DNA of 64,000 nt from positions 2,351,001 to 2,415,000 of the forward strand of contig NZ_CP136920.1 of NCBI RefSeq assembly GCF_033100135.1, given 5' to 3'. The notes under the pieces are model-generated. The model was not told the DNA's origin. It worked only from the letters and a program-made list of their open reading frames with translations, and ran no database searches. Below, piece by piece: positions 25,175 through 37,092 of the stretch (the stretch's first letter is position 1; each line of letters opens with the position of its first letter). Source of the stretch: Rubellicoccus peritrichatus (lineage in GTDB: Bacteria; Verrucomicrobiota; Verrucomicrobiia; Opitutales; Cerasicoccaceae). Made by a program: the position numbers and the translations under genes.

Positions 25175-26779
25175 TTACTTTATGGCTCGTTTCTTTGAGC
25201 TTCGAGCGGTGAGCGGCGATGTCGCTTTTCCACCGAAATGCAGTTCCAGGATAGCAGCGAATTTCTTGTCGCATATTCCGGAAAAAGTCTCTGAGAAGTG
25301 TGTTCGAACGGAATCTTTCTCACGTTGCAGTGCTGACACGAGCACGCCAATACTAGCTGCGAGAGGAATGGCGTCCTTGCGTTGGGGCGAGATCTCGGAA
25401 AGATACTGATTGAGTGTTTCCTGCTGAACAAAAAGATCATTCAAATCACCCAGAACACCTTGTAATCTGCGCAATTTCTTTACGATAAAAGCGATATCCT
25501 TGGCCGGGTAAAGTGAACGGAAAAATTCGATCAAGTAACGGAGCTTTTTGAAATCAATGCGCAGCTCGTGGAGTCGTTCTTCCGGTGTCAGGTCATTGAT
25601 CGCTAAGCCTTCTCGGTATATCTTGCGAAAGCGTTTGGCGATAAGTTCCTGGGCGGTATTGATGACTGGCAACTCGGCATTTGGGCAGTCAGCGATGGGA
25701 ACATTGTTGTTCTCAAGGAAACTGTTCCACGCCTTCATGATTGATTTGTATTTTCCGTTGCGTACGTTTTTGACAAATTTCTTGTATTCTTCAGTACGCT
25801 GCGTGGAGAGATCTTCGAAAAAGAGATCAAGTCCCGGGCGAAGATTGCCCGGAAGCATCCCGCGGTAGCGTTCACGCTTAAGCAAATAGACATCGAGATC
25901 GCGCATCTTATTGGTCAGACGACCGAGGTAGGAAAAATCGTTCTTAAAGCGATCAACCTGTGCTTGAGGAAAGACGCCTTTGACCAGGCTAAGGGCGGAA
26001 CGCGTGCGTCGCACTGCGACTCGGAAGTCATGGAGGAATTCACTGTCAATATCGGCCAGCATTCCCTCTTCGTTTTTGCACATGACATCGAATGAGTGCC
26101 GATGGATAATGCGTGCGGCTTCCCGCGAACTCATCAGGGGGTTGAGTTTGATGTCAATTTTCGAACTATAATCAAAGGGGCGCTTTCCGATTGCCTCAAG
26201 CGCCGCCATGACAAAATGCCGGGGGCGTGATTCGGGAAACACTCCCATACGATCGAGTATTTCCTTTAGCCGGTCTACTTCGCTTTCATAGCCGCGAAGT
26301 GATTCTATCTGGAGAGCATGGCGGAGTGATTTGTTTTCACCTTCGGCTTGAACAAGTGAGACATCTTCAAGGTGGAGACGTAAGACGGTTTTACTGTCGC
26401 TGTTGAGGCAGCGATAAGTTTCCAGATCTCTTATTGTTTCGGCCAAAGGTAGAACCGCACGAACATCCAGTATATCCTTCAAGGCTTTTTGAAATTTGCC
26501 TTTTGGGAAATCCCACCAGAATTGCGGTGTGTCTTTCTCCGCTTTGACAGTATGAAGCCAGCACTCATCGGTATTGGTCTTACGCAATTGGAAACCATCT
26601 TCATCCTGATCGATGAGAAAATAACCTTTCTGATATAAGCGCCAGTCAAAGCTATCGAACGAGGTCTGCCGTTGGCTTACCGGTGTAAGGCTTTTGAGCG
26701 GATAAACGCGTTTCAACTCGGCCAACAGGTTTTTACCAACGGTATGATCGGGAAGGATATAGGTTTCCTGAAGTTTCAT
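25175..26779 (-). CDS. CHAD domain protein with degenerate CYTH-like N-terminal domain
   Basis: A 534-residue protein. Residues about 1-215 look like a divergent CYTH barrel (GFQLRKTNTDECWLHTVKAE, TVLRLHLEDVSLV) that lacks the ExExK signature. Residues about 225-520 form the CHAD helical bundle with conserved basic and His positions: EFLHDFRVAVRRTRSAL, RLHELRIDFKKLRYL and LRRLQGVLGDLNDL. CHAD domains bind polyphosphate. It begins at the base after the CYTH gene stops, so translation is coupled. It probably binds or localises to polyphosphate granules (inference). Confidence 0.9.
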   Translation of the reverse strand: MKLQETYILPDHTVGKNLLAELKRVYPLKSLTPVSQRQTSFDSFDWRLYQKGYFLIDQDEDGFQLRKTNTDECWLHTVKAEKDTPQFWWDFPKGKFQKALKDILDVRAVLPLAETIRDLETYRCLNSDSKTVLRLHLEDVSLVQAEGENKSLRHALQIESLRGYESEVDRLKEILDRMGVFPESRPRHFVMAALEAIGKRPFDYSSKIDIKLNPLMSSREAARIIHRHSFDVMCKNEEGMLADIDSEFLHDFRVAVRRTRSALSLVKGVFPQAQVDRFKNDFSYLGRLTNKMRDLDVYLLKRERYRGMLPGNLRPGLDLFFEDLSTQRTEEYKKFVKNVRNGKYKSIMKAWNSFLENNNVPIADCPNAELPVINTAQELIAKRFRKIYREGLAINDLTPEERLHELRIDFKKLRYLIEFFRSLYPAKDIAFIVKKLRRLQGVLGDLNDLFVQQETLNQYLSEISPQRKDAIPLAASIGVLVSALQREKDSVRTHFSETFSGICDKKFAAILELHFGGKATSPLTARSSKKRAIK

Positions 26780-27262
26780 CTATTGGGAGGTGCGCTCTTT
26801 AGCAAAAGTTGAGTAGGGGCGTTGGGAGAGGTTGGCATTGTAGTAGCGAGCATCGTTTGTGACTTCCTTAACTGCCCATTCAGGGATAGTGATTGTTTCA
26901 TCTTCGGAATCGAGTTCGACTTCAGCCATGACCAGGCCCTCATTGTCGCCGTAAAATGTATCAATCTCCCAGGTCTTCCCGTCAACATCATGACGGACAC
27001 GTGTTTTATCGATGAATGGTTTTCTGCCTAAATCTTCAAGTAGTGCTCTGCCTGTCGCCTCATCAACCGGGAATTCGTACTCACTTCGAGTAGTACCGCC
27101 TTCCTTACTTTTAAATGTTAGCACGCAGCCTTTGGGGGTTATACGCACACGCATCGTTGCTCGCTCCGGATCGATGTATCCCTGTGTGTAGTGATCACCA
27201 TTGGATAACTTAGGCAATTGTGTCGTATCAACGATGAATTTTCTCTCAATTTCTTTGGGCAT
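26780..27262 (-). CDS. CYTH domain protein (class IV adenylate cyclase / triphosphatase-like)
   Basis: A 160-residue beta-barrel protein opening with the signature EIERKF (ExExK) after MPK. Further acidic and basic strands follow: MRVRITPKGCVLTFKSK and MAEVELDSEDETI. This size and motif fit bacterial CYTH inorganic triphosphatases, which hydrolyse tripolyphosphate; adenylate cyclase activity is a less likely alternative. It heads the CYTH-CHAD-ParA operon. Confidence 0.92.
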   Translation of the reverse strand: MPKEIERKFIVDTTQLPKLSNGDHYTQGYIDPERATMRVRITPKGCVLTFKSKEGGTTRSEYEFPVDEATGRALLEDLGRKPFIDKTRVRHDVDGKTWEIDTFYGDNEGLVMAEVELDSEDETITIPEWAVKEVTNDARYYNANLSQRPYSTFAKERTSQ

Positions 27263-27442
27263 TTTTGACTTTGTTAGATACAGCCTCTGAAAGAGTCTGT
27301 TGTAAGCTTCGTTTCACATCTGTCAAGTCTTCGTAACATTATCGTAACAATTGGGCTGGGATTATTTTTACAGTAAGCAAGTGATCCATTTCTTATTTCG
27401 CGTAGAAGGTGTTCGTGATTTCCTCTGTCGAATGGCTACAAA

Positions 27443-27470
27443 AAAGCCGTCACGCTAGGTGACGGCTTTG
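27443..27470 (-). terminator. Intrinsic terminator of the isocitrate dehydrogenase gene
   Basis: On the minus strand, an 11-bp perfect stem AAAGCCGTCAC/GTGACGGCTTT with a five-base loop is followed by further Ts. It lies 27 bases after the icd stop codon. Confidence 0.88.
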
Positions 27471-27496
27471 GCAAAATGATAGGCTGTTAAGCTGTG

Positions 27497-31011
<3,515 letters not shown>

Positions 31012-31121
31012 AATCGATTCGTCTTGAAATTTAGAGAAACGATTACTGTCGCCAACATGTCGCGTTTGGCAACTCTTTTACGACGGGCGCCGTATTCAAT
31101 TAAAAGACTGTTATTTGGCTG

Positions 31122-31592
31122 TTATTTTTTCTTCTTCCTTGAAACCTTCTTGGCTTTTTTCTTTGCGGCCTTTTTAACGGCCTTCTTCTTGGCAGGTGCC
31201 TTTTTTACAGCTTTCTTGACTGCTTTTCTTGCCGTCTTTTTCACTGCTTTCTTTGCGGCCTTTTTAACGGCCTTCTTTGCCACCTTCTTCTTAACGGCTA
31301 CTTTTTTCTTTGCAGCCTTTTTGGCGACCTTCTTTCTGGCAGGTGCTTTTTTCACTGCCTTTTTTGCAGCTTTCTTTGCGACCTTTTTCTTGGCTGGCGC
31401 TTTTTTAGCAACCTTCTTCTTTACCACCTTCTTTTTTGCGGCCTTTTTCACTGGCTTTCTTGCCGGTGCTTTTTTAGCCACTTTTTTTCTGGCGACTGGT
31501 TTTCTCTTAACGGCCTTCTTGACCGGCTTCTTAGCTACTTTTCTTTTAACGGCTTTCTTTGCCGGTTTTCTTGCTACTTTCTTTTTAGCCAT
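31122..31592 (-). CDS. Histone H1-like Lys/Ala-rich DNA-binding protein
   Basis: 156 residues composed almost wholly of Lys, Ala, Val, Arg and Pro in degenerate AKKAVKK/APAKKK repeats. This matches the C-terminal tail of eukaryotic H1 and of bacterial H1-like proteins such as chlamydial Hc2. There is no globular domain, so the protein should be disordered and bind DNA or RNA by charge. Repeat-rich DNA makes the length prone to change between strains. The opposite strand gives a long hydrophobic frame that is only a shadow. Confidence 0.9.
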   Translation of the reverse strand: MAKKKVARKPAKKAVKRKVAKKPVKKAVKRKPVARKKVAKKAPARKPVKKAAKKKVVKKKVAKKAPAKKKVAKKAAKKAVKKAPARKKVAKKAAKKKVAVKKKVAKKAVKKAAKKAVKKTARKAVKKAVKKAPAKKKAVKKAAKKKAKKVSRKKKK

Positions 31593-31596
31593 AGCG

Positions 31597-31848
31597 TTAT
31601 GTTTTGGTTTCAGTATATCTCCATGTGGAGGGTGAGCGGGACTTTAGGTAGTCCCGGACAGTTGTAGCTTCCTTTAATGGAAAATGATTACCGAAAAACA
31701 TGGTATCATCGACAGCTAGCCGGTGATATGGGATGGCATTGCTTTTGACGGATGTGAAGACTTGTTCTTCGGTTTTGGGGTGGGACAACTTATAGGGAAA
31801 ATGTCTTTTCCCTTTTGTGTTTTTAAAACTATAAAAAGTTAATGCCAT
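31597..31848 (-). CDS. Possible small basic protein upstream of the H1-like gene
   Basis: An 83-codon frame from ATG 31848 to five bases before the H1-like start. It contains YSFKNTKGKRHFPYKLSHP and DDTMFFGNHFPLKEATTVRDYL. It has no recognised domain and no Shine-Dalgarno. The tight spacing would allow co-transcription with the H1-like gene, but this could also be untranslated leader. Confidence 0.3.
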   Translation of the reverse strand: MALTFYSFKNTKGKRHFPYKLSHPKTEEQVFTSVKSNAIPYHRLAVDDTMFFGNHFPLKEATTVRDYLKSRSPSTWRYTETKT

Positions 31849-31869
31849 CGGCGAGGGATGGTGCAGCAA

Positions 31870-32754
31870 GCTTGTCTCTTTTTATAAGAAAGGGTATTGT
31901 TACGATTTTTTCAATATAAAACTTCAACTAAATCACAAAGATTTAACAATGCTATATTCGCATTTAGGACAAATACTTTGCAGTGCAAAGTTTGCATGAA
32001 TTTGTTTAATGAATGTGCTTTTTCTATTGGTATGTATGTTCGTTAAAAAATTCATCTACTGATTAAATTGAAATAGCTGAGTATGTGTGCTGTTCATGTC
32101 ATGCCTATATGCTCTTTAAGTATAGAGCGTATCTTGTTTACGAACTCTATGGCGAGTTGAAGTCGTATTGATTTTAATGAGATGGTGAATTGTTCTGTTT
32201 GATAGAATAGGTCTAATCGTAAGTATCACCATTGGACTGGATAGCCCTTAGAGATGCTTTTCTCTCTTAGTTGTGATTCCTGTTTAAACCATCTGCGTTA
32301 TGTGTGCAACTTTGCGATGATTCTGGAATTGATCAGCGTATTTGTAGAAATAAGTGCTTATCTAATAGTCAGCTGGTGACTTTGTCGGACTTGATACCAT
32401 TCGTTGGATTCGACTTATAATCGATTACTTCATTCGCAATGATTCCTTACGGTATGAGTATCATTCACGATTGCGCTAAAAAGCACTCTGATGATTTCGA
32501 CATGAATCTAAAAATTTCGTGAAGCTTAATTGAAATCTAAAGATGGCTTGCTTTGATGTTATTCTCGGTGCTTTTGAGAAGATACTCATGAAGAGGGTAC
32601 TTGTGCTGTCTTAACTGTAAGATGTCATGTAGTGGAGGGTCATTTTGTAGAGCAACTTTTGGGCTGCTTCTACATTCTGAATTTGAGCCTTCAATTTTGA
32701 TTTGAAGTCGATGTGACTTGTTACGAGCGCTTACTTGTGTTTAATAGTTTTACT
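31870..32754. other. Long AT-rich intergenic region with no recognised gene
   Basis: About 880 bases between the divergently placed H1-like and pyroglutamyl peptidase genes. No frame of useful length, tRNA or terminator is seen. Short weak inverted repeats such as GGTGA...TCACC (near 32182-32231) exist. It probably holds the two promoters; the excess length is unexplained. Confidence 0.6.
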
Positions 32755-33423
32755 ATGACCAAAGTATTGTTGACTGGATTTGGAGATTGGGCGGGTAGCA
32801 AGCTGAACCCAGCTGAGGCGGTTGCAACTGCGTTGGATGGTTCTGTTGTTGCTGGCGCTCAGGTTGAGAGCACAATTGCTCCCAGTGTATTTAAGAAGAT
32901 GGTTGATCATGTTACTTCGGAGATTGATCAACGACAGCCGGACATCGTCTTGATGATGGGGGAGTATAATGGCCGCACCATGATTACGGTTGAGCGCATT
33001 GCGCAGAATATTATTGATGCGACGCGGTATGGTTTCGGCGATGAGGCTGGTGATATGCCGCAGGATGAGCCGATCGCCGTAGATGGTCCATATGCCTATC
33101 GGTCAACGGCTCCGATGCGTGCCATGGTACTGGCGATGAGAAAGGCAGGGGTTCCCGCTGATATCTCGGACACTGCTGCGACCTTTGGCTGCAATTTGCT
33201 CATGTATGGTGTGTTACATTACATTGCCCAGAAGCAATTACCCATTCGGGCAGGGTGGATTCATTTGCCATCCTTACCGGCAACTGCCGCGCTCGACAAA
33301 AATATTGGGCTTCCCAGTATGGCGGTCGAAACTCAAGTTGAAGGACTTCGTGCGGCGATTGCTGCTGCGGTTGAGCATGATCAGGATATCGATTCACCTG
33401 TGCCTTCGCGGTTGCAGATTTAA
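32755..33423 (+). CDS. pcp: Pyroglutamyl-peptidase I (C15 family)
   Basis: From ATG 32755 the product has 222 residues, normal for the family. The start at 32713 would add 14 unlikely residues. It opens with KVLLTGFGDW. The catalytic triad is E80 (TVERIAQN), C146 (TAATFGCNLLMY) and H170 (GWIHLPSLP), near the canonical E81/C144/H168. It removes N-terminal pyroglutamate from peptides in the cytoplasm. Confidence 0.92.
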   Translation: MTKVLLTGFGDWAGSKLNPAEAVATALDGSVVAGAQVESTIAPSVFKKMVDHVTSEIDQRQPDIVLMMGEYNGRTMITVERIAQNIIDATRYGFGDEAGDMPQDEPIAVDGPYAYRSTAPMRAMVLAMRKAGVPADISDTAATFGCNLLMYGVLHYIAQKQLPIRAGWIHLPSLPATAALDKNIGLPSMAVETQVEGLRAAIAAAVEHDQDIDSPVPSRLQI

Positions 33424-33649
33424 TAGATGAAAATCGGATCTTAGTTTGTGCGAATTAAGAGAAGTCGCCAAAAAGCGCATTCGAACAAGTCCACTTTGCC
33501 TTAATAATCTAGATGATTGCTGCTTCTCGTGCGCTTTGGACAGTTGACTTGATCTGGTGAATTCTTTGCTTGCATGGGATTTGGCACTTGGCCACGATTT
33601 TCGGCTTCATTTTCATCCCCTCGCTTTTCGGTAAATATTATACGTTCTC

Positions 33650-34780
33650 ATGGCAAAAGTAGTTCTAGAAGACCTGATTAAGGAATATCGTGGAGACAGC
33701 AAAGAGCCGTTTCGTGCTGTAAAAAAAATTAATTTAGAGATCCGCGACCGTGAGTTTATGGTTTTGGTTGGGCCTTCGGGTTGTGGTAAGTCCACTTCGC
33801 TTCGGATGATTGCCGGTTTGGAGGAGATTACTGATGGGACTATTTCAATTGGTGATCGTGTTGTGAATAATGTCCTGCCTAAGGACCGTGATATCGCGAT
33901 GGTTTTTCAAAACTACGCGCTTTATCCACACATGACTGTTTTCGACAACATGGCCTTTGGACTCAAACTGATGAAGTATCCGAAAGCTGAGATCAAGAAG
34001 CGTGTTGATGATGCAGCGGATATCCTGGGTTTGCAGACGATGTTGGATCGTAAGCCCAAGGCGCTTTCCGGCGGTCAGCGTCAGCGCGTTGCCGTGGGGC
34101 GCGCTATTGTTCGCAAGCCCAAGGTTTTTCTTTTTGATGAGCCGCTTTCAAATCTTGATGCGAAAATGCGCGTCCAGATGCGAACTGAGATTTCAAAGCT
34201 CCATGCCCGGCTTAATGCCACCATGATTTATGTTACGCATGACCAGGTTGAAGCGATGACCATGGGTGATCGCATTTGCGTCATGAAGGACGGTAACATT
34301 ATGCAGGTCGATGAGCCGCTCGGTCTATATAATACACCGAAGAATATGTTTGTTGCAGGGTTTATTGGAAGCCCTCCGATGAACTTTTTTCACGGTCGCC
34401 TGGAAGCTGACGGAAATGCACTTAAGTTTATCGAAGATAATGATGGGAAGCCTGGTTTCACTGTTAAGTTGGATGACAGGCTTTCTCGGCTTGGCCAAAG
34501 CTATGCTGGCAAGGAAATCGTTTTCGGTGTTCGCCCCGAGGATATTGCAGATGCTTTGAGCGTTTCGAATCCGAATCCGGACTCAACCATCTCAGCTAAA
34601 GTTGAGGTATCTGAGCCAATGGGATCAGAGACTTATATTTACCTAGACACTGGCGGTCACTCCTTTACCGCTCGAGTTCACAGCGACCATAAGTTCGATA
34701 TCGATGAGTCGTTAAAGGTCTGCTTCGACTTGGAGAAGGCACATCTGTTTGATCCGAAGACAGAAAACGTGATCAGCTAA
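33650..34780 (+). CDS. ugpC: Sugar-type ABC transporter ATPase (UgpC/MsmX/MalK family)
   Basis: A 376-residue ATPase with Walker [11 protein letters not shown]-loop [13 protein letters not shown], signature [14 protein letters not shown], Walker [14 protein letters not shown] and a C-terminal MalK-like TOBE/OB region (about 240-376; VFGVRPEDI). Such ATPases energise carbohydrate importers and can serve several permeases. No permease or binding protein gene is adjacent, which fits a shared multitask ATPase. A strong terminator follows. Confidence 0.93.
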   Translation: MAKVVLEDLIKEYRGDSKEPFRAVKKINLEIRDREFMVLVGPSGCGKSTSLRMIAGLEEITDGTISIGDRVVNNVLPKDRDIAMVFQNYALYPHMTVFDNMAFGLKLMKYPKAEIKKRVDDAADILGLQTMLDRKPKALSGGQRQRVAVGRAIVRKPKVFLFDEPLSNLDAKMRVQMRTEISKLHARLNATMIYVTHDQVEAMTMGDRICVMKDGNIMQVDEPLGLYNTPKNMFVAGFIGSPPMNFFHGRLEADGNALKFIEDNDGKPGFTVKLDDRLSRLGQSYAGKEIVFGVRPEDIADALSVSNPNPDSTISAKVEVSEPMGSETYIYLDTGGHSFTARVHSDHKFDIDESLKVCFDLEKAHLFDPKTENVIS

Positions 34781-34809
34781 GGCCCTATTGGGTGTCTTGT
34801 TAAACTTGA

Positions 34810-34841
34810 GAACGGACAACTGTTGTCCGTTCTTTTTCTTT
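34810..34841 (+). terminator. Intrinsic terminator after the sugar ABC ATPase gene
   Basis: GAACGGACAA and TTGTCCGTTC form a perfect 10-bp stem with a three-base loop, followed by TTTTTCTTT. It lies 29 bases past the ATPase stop codon. Confidence 0.92.
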
Positions 34842-34851
34842 AGACAGCCCC

Positions 34852-35730
34852 TTAAACACCCTTGAACGGAATCTTGCGTGTGTCAGGAATCGATTTGATT
34901 TGCTTTGGATCGAAGGTCTTTGGATCCAGTTTCTGATTTACTGCAGCGCCGCGAACGATAAAGCGGCTTTTGTCGCGGGTGACTTCTTCAAGTAAATCTA
35001 TCTGTTTGATGATATACTGGTCATCAACCTCTTTGAAGCTTTGCACTTCTATGGTTTGTATCTCGTCACCGCTCTCATCGAGGAGTTCAGCCTTTACGAG
35101 TGCATTGTAGTTTGCGTCAAGGGCAATGAATGCGGCACCAAGATCCGGACGTGCTTCCCGAATTGAATCCGATGGCCACATGACAAACTGGTGGGCTGGG
35201 CGACCTTTTACACGTTTCGACCCTTCGTATTGGTACTTATCCCAAAACACAAAAGGCATCAGAAGATCGAAAGCAGAGTAATGGTTGTTTGGGAGAAGTG
35301 GTTCGAAGAACTCTTTGGGTTCAAGGGCCCGGACATCCTTTCCAGGCTCCCATAACCAGACTTCTGGTTTGGCTCCTCCTTGTGCAATGATCTGCATCAG
35401 TGGCTCATTCGGTTTGCCCGGACTCCAAATAATCGCCCGGCTTAAGGGGCCCTTGTCATTCCATGTGCCCCAAATAATGCCTTCGTAGATGGACTTCTTT
35501 CCACGCCGTGGAATGTTTTCCAGGTCGAAATGAAATACATAGTCACCACGGAGGCGCTGGAGGCGGAACTTCTCAATTAGTTTTGCGCCTTCTTCCTGAT
35601 CGATTTGATCAACCTTTGGAACAGTCGGCCTCTGTTTCGATGGGCCCTGGCCGTTCGCATGAAAGGGAAGCAGGCACGCCCATGCAGTGACCATGGTTGC
35701 TACTTGAATTCCGAACCTCAGGTTTCGCAT
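34852..35730 (-). CDS. Outer membrane lipoprotein-sorting (LolA-like) protein
   Basis: From Met 35730 the protein has about 292 residues with a signal peptide ending near PFHANGQ; an upstream Met at 35781 would bury it. The mature part is a beta-rich domain like LolA/MOLPALP proteins (GDYVFHFDLENIPRRGK, EGIIWGTWN, PKTFDPKQI). By family it binds lipoproteins or lipid in the periplasm. It is convergent with the ABC ATPase gene and follows secG by 68 bases on the same strand. Confidence 0.68.
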   Translation of the reverse strand: MRNLRFGIQVATMVTAWACLLPFHANGQGPSKQRPTVPKVDQIDQEEGAKLIEKFRLQRLRGDYVFHFDLENIPRRGKKSIYEGIIWGTWNDKGPLSRAIIWSPGKPNEPLMQIIAQGGAKPEVWLWEPGKDVRALEPKEFFEPLLPNNHYSAFDLLMPFVFWDKYQYEGSKRVKGRPAHQFVMWPSDSIREARPDLGAAFIALDANYNALVKAELLDESGDEIQTIEVQSFKEVDDQYIIKQIDLLEEVTRDKSRFIVRGAAVNQKLDPKTFDPKQIKSIPDTRKIPFKGV

Positions 35731-35798
35731 TGCAATCAGGACAGGAGCGCAGTCGAAAAGGTCCGGATTTTTGGAAAACAAATAGTAGTTGCTATTGC

Positions 35799-36365
35799 CT
35801 ATTCAGCTGAAGCGTCAGCTTGCTCTTCCTGAGTGGGTGACTCAGTGGTGGAAGCTGCTTCGGCTGCAGGTTGCTCCGTTGCCGGAGCTTCTTCTTTGAT
35901 GTCAGATTCGGTCGTGACCTCAGGTGTGACAGCTTTTGTTGCTGCGTCTGCTGAGTCAGTGATCGTTGTCTGAATTAAAGGCTGGGCATCAGCCGGAGCT
36001 GCTGCGTCGTTCGTTTCAGTCAAAGATCCTTGGAGAGCGGATGGTGCTGCTTCTTCTTCAACTGCTGGCGCAATCATGTCTGCGTCAAGAAGGGATGCCG
36101 AAGGACGGATGTCTCCCTCGTAGTTGGCCATGTGACCGAGATAAAGAATAAACGCCAATGAAAAGAACAATGCGGCCCCAAGGACTGTTCCGCGAGTTAG
36201 CACATTACTGGCACCACCGCCAAGAGCAGATTCCATTGCACCACCTCCAAGAGCGGAGCCAAGGCCTGCATTCGTGCTGGCGCGCTGCATGAGTACGATC
36301 AAAACGACGTAGGCACAGATCAAAACGAGCACTACGGTGAAAAAGCCAATAAGGATGGTAAGCAT
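35799..36365 (-). CDS. secG: Preprotein translocase subunit SecG with long acidic tail
   Basis: A 188-residue protein. Residues 1-90 are standard SecG: helix one (LIGFFTVVLVLICAYVVLIVL), the Gly-rich loop GLGSALGGGAMESALGGG, and helix two (VLGAALFFSLAFILYLGH). The remaining ~95 residues are an Ala-, Glu- and Thr-rich acidic tail with no fold. Normal SecG proteins are about 75-130 residues. It is an accessory part of the SecYEG channel. Confidence 0.92.
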   Translation of the reverse strand: MLTILIGFFTVVLVLICAYVVLIVLMQRASTNAGLGSALGGGAMESALGGGASNVLTRGTVLGAALFFSLAFILYLGHMANYEGDIRPSASLLDADMIAPAVEEEAAPSALQGSLTETNDAAAPADAQPLIQTTITDSADAATKAVTPEVTTESDIKEEAPATEQPAAEAASTTESPTQEEQADASAE

Positions 36366-36483
36366 CTGGATTTACTCCTCTATTATGGGAAAAGCCGAGG
36401 AAAATGAGCGAATCAATCGGTCTGTTCAAGTAAAAACGAGCGACTTTAGTTTTGCCATGAAAGAGTGGCCTTTGTCTCGATTA

Positions 36484-36969
36484 CTACTTCATTCCGACTC
36501 GTGATCCGTCGGTGTGGAGGCGACTGGGGTCAGAAGTGAGTGGAGCGAACCCTTCTCGATAGTTCAGTTCGAGCAACTCGTGGTGCAGGAAGACTGGTTC
36601 TCCGTCTGAAGTTTTGCGTGAAAATTTCCATCGATGGCGCAAATCAGCAATGAGGTGTTCGCCAGATGGCTTGTCAGGTAAAGCTTTGTATGCTTCCCAA
36701 ACCATTTGGGTTTCCAAAGTGAGTGGCGGACCTGAGTCAACGATTTGAAAGTTATAATAGAGGTGTCGTTCCTCGAAGAAAACTGATTTCAATTGGTCAT
36801 GCTCTCTTAGTCCTGCAAGTCCACGGTAAACCAGATCTTGGAACTGGATGGCAAAATCTTCTCCAGCAGTGTAACGATAGATGGTTTCTGGTGAAGCATG
36901 TGCATCAAATAAATTAGCCCATTTTTGTATTAGAGTCTTTGCCTCATTGAATGAAACGATTTCTGACAT
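36484..36969 (-). CDS. SnoaL-like / NTF2-fold protein
   Basis: A 161-residue cytoplasmic protein. The first ~130 residues have the helix-helix-helix-sheet pattern of NTF2/SnoaL proteins (TLIQKWANLFDAHASPETIYRYTAGEDFAIQF, then YYNFQIVDSGPPLTLETQMVWEAY). Members bind small hydrophobic ligands or act as isomerases or hydrolases; no activity can be assigned. It is divergent from sufS and 118 bases upstream of secG. Confidence 0.68.
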   Translation of the reverse strand: MSEIVSFNEAKTLIQKWANLFDAHASPETIYRYTAGEDFAIQFQDLVYRGLAGLREHDQLKSVFFEERHLYYNFQIVDSGPPLTLETQMVWEAYKALPDKPSGEHLIADLRHRWKFSRKTSDGEPVFLHHELLELNYREGFAPLTSDPSRLHTDGSRVGMK

Positions 36970-37092
36970 GCTTTTAAATTACTGTGATGATTCTAAATAA
37001 GCGATTTCTTATCTTACGCAAACCCGATAAGCTCAAAAGTAATGGCTTCGCAGTTGCCAAGCACGCTTTTTGAATTACAGTCTCAATTTAGA

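Noticed and set aside
31024-31635. 203-codon Phe/Ala-rich plus-strand frame resembling a membrane protein
   Set aside because: It is the complement of the Lys/Ala repeats of the H1-like gene (AAG read as CTT/TTC), a known artefact.
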